Shown piece after piece: positions 17,556 to 25,112 of a stretch of DNA of 64,000 nt. The stretch comes from Speluncibacter jeojiensis (GTDB lineage Bacteria > Actinomycetota > Actinomycetes > Mycobacteriales > Mycobacteriaceae). Under the pieces are notes generated by a model. That model was not told where the DNA came from. It made no database searches and was given only the letters and a program-made list of their open reading frames with translations. Every line of letters starts with the position of its first letter. Within the stretch, counting starts at the first letter, position 1. The position numbers and the translations under genes are program-made. The stretch spans positions 1,302,001 to 1,366,000 of the forward strand of contig NZ_JAAIVF010000001.1 in assembly GCF_029589495.1 (NCBI RefSeq). Reading direction: 5' to 3'.

Positions 17556-19001
17556 TCAGCCGCGAGAATCCACCGCCACGGCCTCGCCGAGGTCCACCGG
17601 TTGCCGCCACTGCCGAAGGGTGCGTGAGCAGAGCACCCCGGCCAGCAGCAGCCCGCCGATGATCGCGATGACCAGACCCGTCCGGTGCAGACCGGCGTCG
17701 TCCATCGGCCGGCGCAGGGTCAGTTCGATGACCACCGCAGCCAGGTTGGCGCCGATGTACTGAATGGTGCGGTAGATGCCGATCGCGGTGCCGACCTCGC
17801 CCGGTGAGGTCACCGAGTTGATCAGGTTCTGGTTGCCCATGTTGTTGAAGCCGTTGGGGATTCCCAGCACGCACGCGACCAGCAGCAGCACCCACACTGG
17901 GCTCGCGCCGTTCTCGACGAGCGTCAGCAGCAGTCCGCCGACGACCAGTCCGACGGTGCCGACCAGCAGCGTGCGGCGCGGCCCGTGCACGGCGAAGGTG
18001 CGTGAGGCGGTCATGGTCGAGCCGATACCGACCAGTGCGACCGGCAGCATGAGCAGTCCGGCGACCGTCGCGGAGAAGCCGCGGGACTCCTGCAGCCACT
18101 GCGGCAGGCCGAAGAATACGCAGTAGAACGCCGTGTAGGTCATCAACGTCCGTCCGAGCGTCATGCTCAGCGCACGGTTGCGGGCGACCGTGCGCACGTC
18201 GATGAACGGGGTCGGGGTGCGGGCCTCCCAGCCGACGAACGACGCCGTCAGTACGGCGACCACCGGCACGAGCCACCACAGCGGATGCCCGGTCAGCGAC
18301 AGCAGCAGGAACATCGTCGAGGCGACGAGCCCGAGGAACAGCGCGGTGCCCATCGGGTCGAGCGAGCGCAGGAACTCGCGCGCTCCGACGGTGTCCCGCG
18401 CCGTCGGCGGGTCGGCCGGCACCCGCCGCCACACCCAGACGAAGGTCAGCACCACCATCGGCAGGTTGACCCACATGATCGACTGCCAGCCGAACAGCCC
18501 GACCAGCAAGCCGCCGATCGTCGGTCCCAACGCCACCATCGACTGCGCGCACACGGTGAGCACCGCGATCGCCGAACGAGTCTGCGCGCCGGTGTGTTCG
18601 GCGATGTTGCGGATGATCGTCATCGCGTTCGGATACTGGCTGGCGGTGCCGATGCCGAGCAGCACCCGCGCGAAGATCAGCCAGCCGAGGGTGGGCGCCA
18701 ACGCACCGACCACCGCGCCGACACCGATCATCAGCAAGCCGGCCAGGTACACGCGGCGCGGGCCGAGCAGCACGCCGAGCCGGCCGGCCGTCGGGGCGGT
18801 GACGGCGGTGGCGATGTAGAGCGCGGAGATGACCCATGAACTGCCCTGCGCGGAACCGAAGTACGCCGCGATGCCGACGATCGCAACGGCGATCATCGAC
18901 GAGTTCAGCGCCTGCAGCATCGTGCCGGAGCCGAGGCCGAGCGAGATCGACCGAGGAATCGGCCGGTGGTCGGGTCGTCGACCCTGTGCGGTTGTCGTCA
19001 C
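17556..19001 (-). CDS. MFS transporter, drug-efflux type
   Basis: This 481-residue protein has about 14 hydrophobic segments, with SSWVISALYIATAVTAPTAG followed by RLGVLLGPRRVYLAG (loop 2-3 motif) and LIFARVLLGIGTA in segment 4. It resembles DHA2 drug pumps. Its start overlaps the marR stop as ATGA, so the pump and its regulator form one operon. MarR-coupled pumps of this type commonly export toxic aromatic or lipophilic compounds; the substrate here is unknown. Confidence 0.87.
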   Translation of the reverse strand: MTTTAQGRRPDHRPIPRSISLGLGSGTMLQALNSSMIAVAIVGIAAYFGSAQGSSWVISALYIATAVTAPTAGRLGVLLGPRRVYLAGLLMIGVGAVVGALAPTLGWLIFARVLLGIGTASQYPNAMTIIRNIAEHTGAQTRSAIAVLTVCAQSMVALGPTIGGLLVGLFGWQSIMWVNLPMVVLTFVWVWRRVPADPPTARDTVGAREFLRSLDPMGTALFLGLVASTMFLLLSLTGHPLWWLVPVVAVLTASFVGWEARTPTPFIDVRTVARNRALSMTLGRTLMTYTAFYCVFFGLPQWLQESRGFSATVAGLLMLPVALVGIGSTMTASRTFAVHGPRRTLLVGTVGLVVGGLLLTLVENGASPVWVLLLVACVLGIPNGFNNMGNQNLINSVTSPGEVGTAIGIYRTIQYIGANLAAVVIELTLRRPMDDAGLHRTGLVIAIIGGLLLAGVLCSRTLRQWRQPVDLGEAVAVDSRG

Positions 19002-19468
19002 GCCGGCCGGCCCGGTTCGGCGGCGAGTCGGCGCATGATCCGGCCGGCCTCGAACAGCAGTTGCCGCTCGGCGTCGGTGCAGTCACGGGCCAGCAGGTCC
19101 GCCAGCCACAGCGAGCGGCGGGCACGGTCCTCGGCCAGGGTCCGCCTGCCGTGCCCGGTCAGCGACACCACGCTCGCGCGCGCGTCGGCCGGGTCGGGCA
19201 CCCGGGTGACCATGTCGTCGGCTTCGAGGATCGCGAGCGTGCGGGCGATCGACTGCGGAGTCACCTGCTCGAAGCGCGCGAGTTCGCGCGCGGTCATCGA
19301 GCCCTCGCGATCGAGATGCCCGAGCGCCTGCAGTTGGGTCGGGGTGAGCTTGTGGTCGGCGCGCTTGCTCCGCAACCGCCGATAGAGCGCCGCGACGTCG
19401 TCGCGGAAGGCCGTCACGTCCGGGCCTGCATCGCCGACGTGCCCGGGGTCCGTCGGCTGCGCCGTCAT
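18998..19468 (-). CDS. MarR-family transcriptional regulator
   Basis: This 156-residue protein has a winged helix (LTPTQLQALGHLDREGS, MTARELARFEQVTPQSIARTL, then the wing DPADARASVVSLTGHGRR). MarR dimers repress their own operon until a ligand binds. It overlaps the following MFS gene by 4 bp. An inverted repeat over its likely -10 at 19520-19537 is a candidate operator. Confidence 0.9.
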   Translation of the reverse strand: MTAQPTDPGHVGDAGPDVTAFRDDVAALYRRLRSKRADHKLTPTQLQALGHLDREGSMTARELARFEQVTPQSIARTLAILEADDMVTRVPDPADARASVVSLTGHGRRTLAEDRARRSLWLADLLARDCTDAERQLLFEAGRIMRRLAAEPGRPA

Positions 19469-19519
19469 CGATCCGCCTCTCGTCGCACACCCGGCGGGGC
19501 ATTTATTTAGCCAGGCTTG

Positions 19520-19537
19520 CTGTCTATCTTACGACAG
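19520..19537 (-). promoter_or_regulatory. Candidate marR promoter and operator
   Basis: CTGTC-TATCTTAC-GACAG is an inverted repeat with five-base arms, about 55 bp before the marR start. On the minus strand TAAGAT inside it fits a -10 element. A repressor bound here would block the promoter, which fits MarR autoregulation. Confidence 0.4.
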
Positions 19538-19616
19538 GACGCAATGGCGGCCCGGGAGGGGATGTTGCGACGAACCCGAAGTTCCAAGACTGCGCACAGT
19601 TGGGAACTTGGGCAGA

Positions 19617-19701
19617 GTTCCAACTGTGGGGACAGTTCCAACTGTGGGGACAGTTCCAACTGTGGGGACAGTTCCAACTGTGGGGAGAGTTCCAACTGTG
19701 G
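19617..19701. repeat. 18-bp minisatellite, 4.7 copies
   Basis: The unit GTTCCAACTGTGGGGACA is repeated head to tail: three identical copies at 19617-19670, one with a single change (ACA to AGA) at 19671-19688, and a partial copy to 19701. An inverted, degenerate copy (CACAGTTGGGAAC) lies just upstream near 19595. The array sits between ogt and marR. A minus-strand frame through it encodes only repetitive SPQLEL and is not taken as a gene. Confidence 0.9.
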
Positions 19702-19732
19702 TCGGCGGACGACACGTCACCCCGGCCCGTGC

Positions 19733-20332
19733 TCACGCCGCCTCCATTCGCAACAGCTCCCGCTTGACCTCGCTCCCGCCCAGATAGTGCCCGATGGACC
19801 CGTCGGTGCGGACCACGCGGTGACACGGAACCACCAGCGGCAGCGGATTGTTCGCGCACGCCGACCCCACCGCGCGCACCGCCTTCGGCCGGCCCACCAG
19901 TTGAGCCACCGCCGAGTAGGTGGCGGTCGATCCGTAGGCGATCTGTGGCAGCCGGGCGACCACCTCGCGCCGGAAGCCGTGCGTCAGTTGCAGATCCAGG
20001 TCGAGGTCGAAGACCGTGCGCCGCCCCGCGAAGTACTCGTCGAGTTCGCGCGCCGCCCCGTCCAGCCGGCCCGGCGCCTCCAGCACCCGGGGGCTGACGT
20101 CCGCGGCGAGCCGCGACAACACCGCGTCGTGGTCCTCGAGCGCAAACGCCACACGCACCAACCCCCGTGGGGTCGCCGCGAGGAGCAATCGGCCGACGGG
20201 GCTGTCGACGGTGCGGTAGGCGACGTCGAGCAGGTCTCGGTCGCCGGCCTCCGTCACCAGGCGGTCGTGCAGTCGCCGGGCATCCTGCGCCGGGCCGTCC
20301 AGGGCGTCGAGCAGTTGCTTGTCGATGGTCAT
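19733..20332 (-). CDS. ogt: Methylated-DNA--protein-cysteine methyltransferase
   Basis: This 199-residue suicide enzyme takes the methyl group from O6-methylguanine onto its active cysteine. The active-site motif is NNPLPLVVPCHRVV, with the acceptor cysteine at residue 170, and the helix-turn-helix region IAYGSTATYSAVAQLVGRPK precedes it. The start overlaps the stop of the ECF sigma gene as ATGA, so the two are translationally coupled. The sigma factor may control repair of alkylation damage, an inference from the operon. Confidence 0.93.
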   Translation of the reverse strand: MTIDKQLLDALDGPAQDARRLHDRLVTEAGDRDLLDVAYRTVDSPVGRLLLAATPRGLVRVAFALEDHDAVLSRLAADVSPRVLEAPGRLDGAARELDEYFAGRRTVFDLDLDLQLTHGFRREVVARLPQIAYGSTATYSAVAQLVGRPKAVRAVGSACANNPLPLVVPCHRVVRTDGSIGHYLGGSEVKRELLRMEAA

Positions 20333-20814
20333 CGCGTTCCTCCTTGCGGAAAGGTCTTGCGCAGGCCGGCGATGCCGTCCGCGGCGGCGCGTCTGGCCGC
20401 GGCCGCGGTGCCACCGACGATCTCGGCGACCTCGGCATACGGCAGACCGGCGACGTGGTGGTACGCGACACACTGGCGCTGGCGCAGCGGCAGCGCGCCG
20501 AGCGCCTCGAACAACTCGGCAGACAGATCGCCGTCCACGGCCGCGCCATCGTGCGCGCGCCGGTCGGGCACCTCGTCGGTCGGCACCGGCCGCCGGGCGG
20601 TCGCGCGCACCTGGTCGAGCGCCTTGCGGTGCGCGATCGTCACCAGCCACGCCTCGACGTTGCTGTCGGGCCGCAGGTCCGGATAGGCGCGCAGCGCCGC
20701 GAGAAAGGTCTCCGACCAGGCGTCGTCGGCGTCGACCGGTCCGAGCACGGCCCGGCACACCCGCAGCACGGTCGGCCCGTGCCGGGCGACGATCACTTCG
20801 AACGGTGTCGGCAT
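20329..20814 (-). CDS. ECF-type RNA polymerase sigma factor
   Basis: This 161-residue protein has region 2 (AWSETFLAALRAYPDLRPDSNVEAWLVTIAHRKALD, seen in parts) and region 4 (LPLRQRQCVAYHHVAGLPYAEVAEIVG). The start at 20814 (MPTPFEVIV) is chosen over a longer frame whose extra 26 residues are arginine-rich. It is followed by ogt with a 4-bp overlap. No anti-sigma gene is next to it, so control may be transcriptional or by a partner elsewhere. Confidence 0.88.
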   Translation of the reverse strand: MPTPFEVIVARHGPTVLRVCRAVLGPVDADDAWSETFLAALRAYPDLRPDSNVEAWLVTIAHRKALDQVRATARRPVPTDEVPDRRAHDGAAVDGDLSAELFEALGALPLRQRQCVAYHHVAGLPYAEVAEIVGGTAAAARRAAADGIAGLRKTFPQGGTR

Positions 20815-20880
20815 CACACCCAGTAAACGTGCGCGACCGCGCGAATGTGAGGTCGGCCCGCGCACCCAGCCCCACGAACG

Positions 20881-20954
20881 ACGAATCCGCACGCCCCGCG
20901 GTCAGGCGCGCGCGTTGCAGCGTGCACCGATGACCGCGGAGTGTGCGGATTCGT
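20881..20954 (-). terminator. Terminator after fadB2
   Basis: A nested hairpin begins 14 bp after the fadB2 stop. The outer stem pairs ACGAATCCGCAC (20881-20892) with GTGCGGATTCGT (20943-20954), and the inner stem pairs CCGCGGTCA with TGACCGCGG. There is no T-tract, as is common in actinobacteria. Confidence 0.6.
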
Positions 20955-20967
20955 GAGCGGGCAGTGC

Positions 20968-21822
20968 CTACTGGTAGCTGTAGAAGCCCTGGCCGGTCTT
21001 GCGGCCCAGGTGGCCGGCGTCGACCATGCGGCGCAGCAGCGGCGGCGGGGCCATGTGCGGCTCGCCGAACTCGTCGTACATCGACTGCGCGGCGGCCAGC
21101 GCCACGTCCAGGCCGACGGTGTCGCACAGCGTCAGCGGGCCCATCGGGTAGCCGCAGCCGCCCTTCATCGCGTTGTCGATGTCCTCGGCGGTCGCGTAGC
21201 CCGACTCGAACATGCGGATGGCCGAGCACAGGTACGGGATCAGCAGCGCGTTGACGATGAAGCCGGAACGGTCGCCCGCCTGCACGGTCGTCTTGCCCAG
21301 GGTGTTCTTGGCGTACTCGGTGACCGCGGCGGCGGTCTCCTCCGAGGTGACCAGCGTGGAGATGATCTCCACCAGCGGCATCACCGGCACCGGGTTGAAG
21401 AAGTGCACGCCGACGACCTGCTGCGGACGCTGGGTGCACTTGGCGATCTTGATGACGGGGATCGACGAGGTGTTGGTCGCCAGGATGCCCGACGGCTTGA
21501 CGATCTTGTCGAGCTTGCCGAAGATCTCGGCCTTGAGCGACTCGATCTCCGGCGCGGCCTCGATGACCAGATCGCAGTCGGCGAACTCCTCGATGTCCAG
21601 CGTCACGCGCACACGGACGATGGCGGCGTCCGCCTCCTCCTGCGTGATCTTGCCGCGGGAGATGCCCTTGGTGATCGACTTCTCGATCCGGGACCGCGCC
21701 GCGTCGGCGAACTCCTGCTTGGTCTCGAGGACCAGCACGTCGCTGCCGGCCTTGGCACACACCTCGGCGATGCCGGCACCCATGGTGCCGCCGCCGATGA
21801 CTCCGACGAGATTCACACGCAC
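20968..21822 (-). CDS. fadB2: 3-hydroxybutyryl-CoA dehydrogenase
   Basis: This 284-residue enzyme interconverts 3-hydroxyacyl-CoA and 3-ketoacyl-CoA with NAD(P). The NAD motif GVIGGGTMGAGIAEV is at the N-terminus. The catalytic region contains ATNTSSIPV and QVVGVHFFNPVPVMPLVEII, and the C-terminal domain ends with DAGHLGRKTGQGFYSY. Length and sequence fit mycobacterial FadB2 and clostridial Hbd. It takes part in beta-oxidation or in butanoate metabolism and lies downstream of an acyl-CoA dehydrogenase. Confidence 0.93.
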   Translation of the reverse strand: MRVNLVGVIGGGTMGAGIAEVCAKAGSDVLVLETKQEFADAARSRIEKSITKGISRGKITQEEADAAIVRVRVTLDIEEFADCDLVIEAAPEIESLKAEIFGKLDKIVKPSGILATNTSSIPVIKIAKCTQRPQQVVGVHFFNPVPVMPLVEIISTLVTSEETAAAVTEYAKNTLGKTTVQAGDRSGFIVNALLIPYLCSAIRMFESGYATAEDIDNAMKGGCGYPMGPLTLCDTVGLDVALAAAQSMYDEFGEPHMAPPPLLRRMVDAGHLGRKTGQGFYSYQ

Positions 21823-21862
21823 TCCTTCATGAGGAAAACCGCCACGAGACAGCGGCCAAAGT

Positions 21863-21919
21863 TGACACTCGGTGCCGACGATTCTACTGGCCAGGCCAGC
21901 CGCCGGGCACCGAGTGTCA
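21863..21919. promoter_or_regulatory. 14-bp inverted repeat flanking the fadB2 promoter
   Basis: TGACACTCGGTGCC (21863-21876) and its exact reverse complement GGCACCGAGTGTCA (21906-21919) flank 29 bp that contain TAGAAT on the minus strand, a good -10 for fadB2. Each arm is itself nearly palindromic (GACAC-TCG-GTGCC). Two operator copies around a promoter fit a repressor that loops or binds cooperatively. It could also act as the fadE terminator. Confidence 0.5.
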
Positions 21920-21936
21920 TCCGCGAGGTCCGGACG

Positions 21937-23172
21937 CTACTCCGCCAGCAGCCCCTTGGCGATGTGCGTCACCTGGATCTCGTTGCTGCCCGCGTAGATC
22001 ATCAGCGACTTGGCGTCGCGGGCCAGCTGCTCGACCTTGTACTCGTTCATGTAGCCGTTGCCGCCGAACAGCTGCACGGCCTCCATCGCGACCTCGGTGG
22101 CCGCGCGCGAGGAGTACAGCTTCATCGCCGACGCCTCCGCCAGCGACACCTTCTCGCCGGCCTCGGTCTTCTCGATGGCCGAGTACACCATGTTCTGCAC
22201 GTTGATCCGGGCGATCTCCATCTCGGCGAGCTTGAGCTGGATCAACTGGAAGCTCGAGATCGGGTTGCCCCACAGCTTGCGGTTCTTGGCGTAGTCGACG
22301 GACAGCTTGTGGCACTCGTTGATGATGCCCAGGGCCAGCGAGGCGATGCCGATGCGCTCGGCCGCGAACGACTCCTTGGCGCTGGACTTGCCGTCACCCT
22401 TCTTGCCGGCGTCCTCGGTCTCGCCGAGCAGGCGGTCCGGGGTGATGCGCACGTTGTCGAAGAACAGCTCGCCGGTCGGCGAGGAGTTCATGCCCATCTT
22501 CTTCATCGGCTTGGACTGGGTCAGGCCCTCCATACCCTTCTCGAGCACGAAGGTGAGCACCTTGCGATCGCGCTTGTCGACCGACGGATCGCCCTCGTCC
22601 AACTTGGCGAACACGACCATCACGTCGGCGTACGGGCCGTTGGTGATGAACGTCTTCTGGCCGTTGAGGATGTAGTCCTCGCCGTCGCGGCGCACGTAGG
22701 ACTTCATGCCGCCGAACGCGTCCGACCCGGAGTCGGGCTCGGTGATCGCCCACGCGCCGACCTTCTCGAAGGTGACCAGCTCGGGCAGCCAGCGCTTCTT
22801 CTGCGCCAGGGTGCCGCGGCTGCGGATGGTGCCGGCGGTCAGCCCGACGCTCACACCCATCGACGCGACCAGGCCCAGGCTCACCGTCGCCAGCTCACTG
22901 TTGAGGAGCACGCCCATCCGGCCCGCGCCGGAGAAGGCCGCGCCCTCGCTCTTCTTGTCCTCGACCGGCTCACCGGCCTCGCGCGCGAGCGCCTTCTCCA
23001 CCGCCTCGCGGGCCATCTCGTCGAGCCCGAAGGTGGCGTAGAGCTTGCGGATGGTGTCGAAGGGCGGCAGCTCACCGCTCTCGAGCTTGTCGGCGACCGG
23101 TCGGATCTCCTTGTCGATGAACGCGCGCACGGTGTCGCGCACCATCAGGTCGGTCTCGGACCACTCATACAT
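21937..23172 (-). CDS. Acyl-CoA dehydrogenase (FadE)
   Basis: This 411-residue FAD enzyme introduces the alpha-beta double bond into acyl-CoA. Visible motifs are WAITEPDSGSDAFGG (FAD/substrate loop), ILNGQKTFITNGPYADV, and near the end VQLFGGNGYMNEYKVE with DAKSLMIYAGSNEIQ. The catalytic glutamate cannot be placed with certainty by eye. A KstR-like box lies 62 bp before its start, which suggests a part in sterol or side-chain degradation. The following fadB2 is on the same strand but has its own promoter region. Confidence 0.9.
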   Translation of the reverse strand: MYEWSETDLMVRDTVRAFIDKEIRPVADKLESGELPPFDTIRKLYATFGLDEMAREAVEKALAREAGEPVEDKKSEGAAFSGAGRMGVLLNSELATVSLGLVASMGVSVGLTAGTIRSRGTLAQKKRWLPELVTFEKVGAWAITEPDSGSDAFGGMKSYVRRDGEDYILNGQKTFITNGPYADVMVVFAKLDEGDPSVDKRDRKVLTFVLEKGMEGLTQSKPMKKMGMNSSPTGELFFDNVRITPDRLLGETEDAGKKGDGKSSAKESFAAERIGIASLALGIINECHKLSVDYAKNRKLWGNPISSFQLIQLKLAEMEIARINVQNMVYSAIEKTEAGEKVSLAEASAMKLYSSRAATEVAMEAVQLFGGNGYMNEYKVEQLARDAKSLMIYAGSNEIQVTHIAKGLLAE

Positions 23173-23673
23173 GTCGTGAACTCACCTTTGTCGGGTCGGG
23201 ATCGCCGCCGGGACCGGCCGGGCACCTCGAATATAGAACACGTTCTCGTTTTGCGGGAGGGCGACGGCGGACGCCGCGACCACCCGAGCACCCGCTCGGT
23301 TTGCCCCTGCACCGCCGACCCCCCTAGCCTGATCCCGCGCTCCTGTCCGGGAGTCTCGCGAGGCCTGTCGATCGGCCACGCATGTTGCACACACCGCGGT
23401 CGCACGCAGACCGCAGTCACCTGGGCAGAGCTCTGTCCGGAGCGCGCCCCTCTCCTGCGCGCCCGGCACCCTCTCGCACGGGCTGACCGATGACCTCCCC
23501 GGATCCGGATCCGGGGTGACGGCGGTCCACGAGCCAGCGTCGCGTGTCGCGCAGGGGGCGGCACGCGCGCCGACCTCGTCGATCGCCGGTTCGGGCCTGG
23601 GCTGGGCCGCGCAGGGGGGTCGCGGCCCGGCTCGGCTGTCCCTCGGCCCGGTGTTCGGGCAGACTGGGACGCC
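23173..23673. other. 500-bp divergent intergenic region between fadE and the P450
   Basis: It contains the fadE promoter and KstR-like box near 23234 and the P450 upstream region. Open frames that cross it are arginine/proline-rich shadows. I see no further gene, though its length leaves room for additional regulatory sites. Confidence 0.6.
23234..23247. promoter_or_regulatory. KstR-like operator upstream of fadE
   Basis: TAGAACACGTTCTC matches the KstR consensus TNNAACNNGTTNNA at every fixed position but the last. A good -10 (TATATT on the minus strand) overlaps its end, so a bound repressor would block fadE transcription. Confidence 0.65.
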
Positions 23674-25086
23674 ATGACGGCCGACGACGACCCGCAGACC
23701 CGGGCCGGGCACACTGCGCTCGCGCCGCTGCCCCACCCGTCCGGCAGGCTGCCGCTGATCGGCGACCTGCTCCGACTCGACCCGACACGGCCCACCCAGC
23801 GCGAGATGGTGATGGCGCGGGAACTGGGCCCGATCTTCGAGATCAAGATCGGCGCGCACCCGATCGTCATCGTCGCCGGCGCCGGCCCCGCCGCCGAGGT
23901 CCTCGACGAATCCCGATTCGCCAAGGCCCTCGTGCCGCCGCTGACCAAGCTCCGCGACCTCGCCGGGGACGGACTGTTCACCGCGTACAACTCCGAGCCC
24001 AACTGGGCGGTGGCGCACCGCATCCTCGGGCCGAGCTTCAGCCAGTCGGCCATGCGCAACTACCACCGCGCGATGCTCGGGGCCGTCGAGGACCTGTGCG
24101 CACACTGGGACGCCGCGACCGGCCCGGTCGACGTGTCGGCCGACATGAACAAGCTGGCGCTCGAGGTCATCGGCCGGGCGGGGTTCGACTACACGTTCCA
24201 CGCGTTCGACTCCGACCGCGATCCCTTCGTCGACGCGATGACCCGCGCGCTGGGCTTCGTCACCCGGACCTCCAACGACGTCGCGCTGCTGCGGATGATC
24301 TTCGGCAGGCGCGCTGCCGCCCAGCATCCGCGCGACATCGCGTACCTGCACCGCACCGTCGACGACGTGATCGCCCGCCGCCGGTCCGGGCAGGCGCCCG
24401 CCCACGACGACCTGCTGCAGGCAATGCTCGACACCCCCGACCCCGAGACGGGTGCACGCCTGGACGACGAGAACATCCGCAACCAGGTCATCACGTTCCT
24501 GGTCGCCGGGCACGAAACCACCGCGGGCGCACTGTCGTTCGCGCTGTATCACCTGTCCCGGCACCCCGAGGTGCTGGCCCGCGCCCGCGCCGAGGTCGAC
24601 GCGCTGTGGCCGCCGGACGAACCCGCGGTGCCGGAGTACGAACAGGTCGCGAAGTTGCGCTACGTCCGCCAGGTGATCAGCGAGACCCTGCGGCTGTGGC
24701 CGTCCGGACCGGGCTTCTTCCGGAAAGCGCGCGAGGACACCGTCGTCGGCGGCCGGCACCTGCTCCGGCGCGGGCAGCCGATCCTCGTGCTGCTGCTCGG
24801 CCTGCACCGGGACCCGGCGTGGGGGCCCGACCCCGAGGCGTTCGATCCCGACCGCTTCACCCCCGAGCAGATCCGCCGACGGCCCGCGCACGTGTACAAG
24901 CCGTTCGGCACCGGGGCGCGGTCGTGCATCGGACGTCAGTTCGCGCTGCACGAGGCGACCCTGGCGCTGGCCCTGCTCATCCGCCGGTTCGACTTCTCCG
25001 GCGAGCCCGGCTATCAGCTGAAAATCCAGGAGCAACTGACGCTCAAACCGGAAGGTTTCCGCCTGAGCCTGCGCCCGCGCCGGTAA
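23674..25086 (+). CDS. Stand-alone CYP102-like cytochrome P450
   Basis: This 470-residue protein aligns along its whole length with the heme domain of P450 BM3. It shows the I-helix AGHETT (residues 278-283), the ExxR pair at 337-340 and the heme cysteine C418 in FGTGARSCIG. The end ALHEATLALALLIRRFDF, then LTLKPEGF, is also BM3-like. F102 corresponds to BM3 Phe87. The BM3 carboxylate anchors Arg47 and Tyr51 are replaced by His62 and Ile66. No reductase domain follows, so it must use outside electron partners. It probably hydroxylates a lipid other than a simple fatty acid. Confidence 0.9.
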   Translation: MTADDDPQTRAGHTALAPLPHPSGRLPLIGDLLRLDPTRPTQREMVMARELGPIFEIKIGAHPIVIVAGAGPAAEVLDESRFAKALVPPLTKLRDLAGDGLFTAYNSEPNWAVAHRILGPSFSQSAMRNYHRAMLGAVEDLCAHWDAATGPVDVSADMNKLALEVIGRAGFDYTFHAFDSDRDPFVDAMTRALGFVTRTSNDVALLRMIFGRRAAAQHPRDIAYLHRTVDDVIARRRSGQAPAHDDLLQAMLDTPDPETGARLDDENIRNQVITFLVAGHETTAGALSFALYHLSRHPEVLARARAEVDALWPPDEPAVPEYEQVAKLRYVRQVISETLRLWPSGPGFFRKAREDTVVGGRHLLRRGQPILVLLLGLHRDPAWGPDPEAFDPDRFTPEQIRRRPAHVYKPFGTGARSCIGRQFALHEATLALALLIRRFDFSGEPGYQLKIQEQLTLKPEGFRLSLRPRR

Positions 25087-25112
25087 ACTGCACTGCGAGT
25101 GGAGGAATCGTC

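Noticed and set aside
19507-19695. A minus-strand frame with repeated SPQLEL
   Set aside because: It is only a reading of the 18-bp minisatellite and lacks a ribosome site.
20941-23493. An 850-codon open frame on the plus strand
   Set aside because: It is antisense to fadB2 and the acyl-CoA dehydrogenase, and its product is low-complexity shadow sequence.
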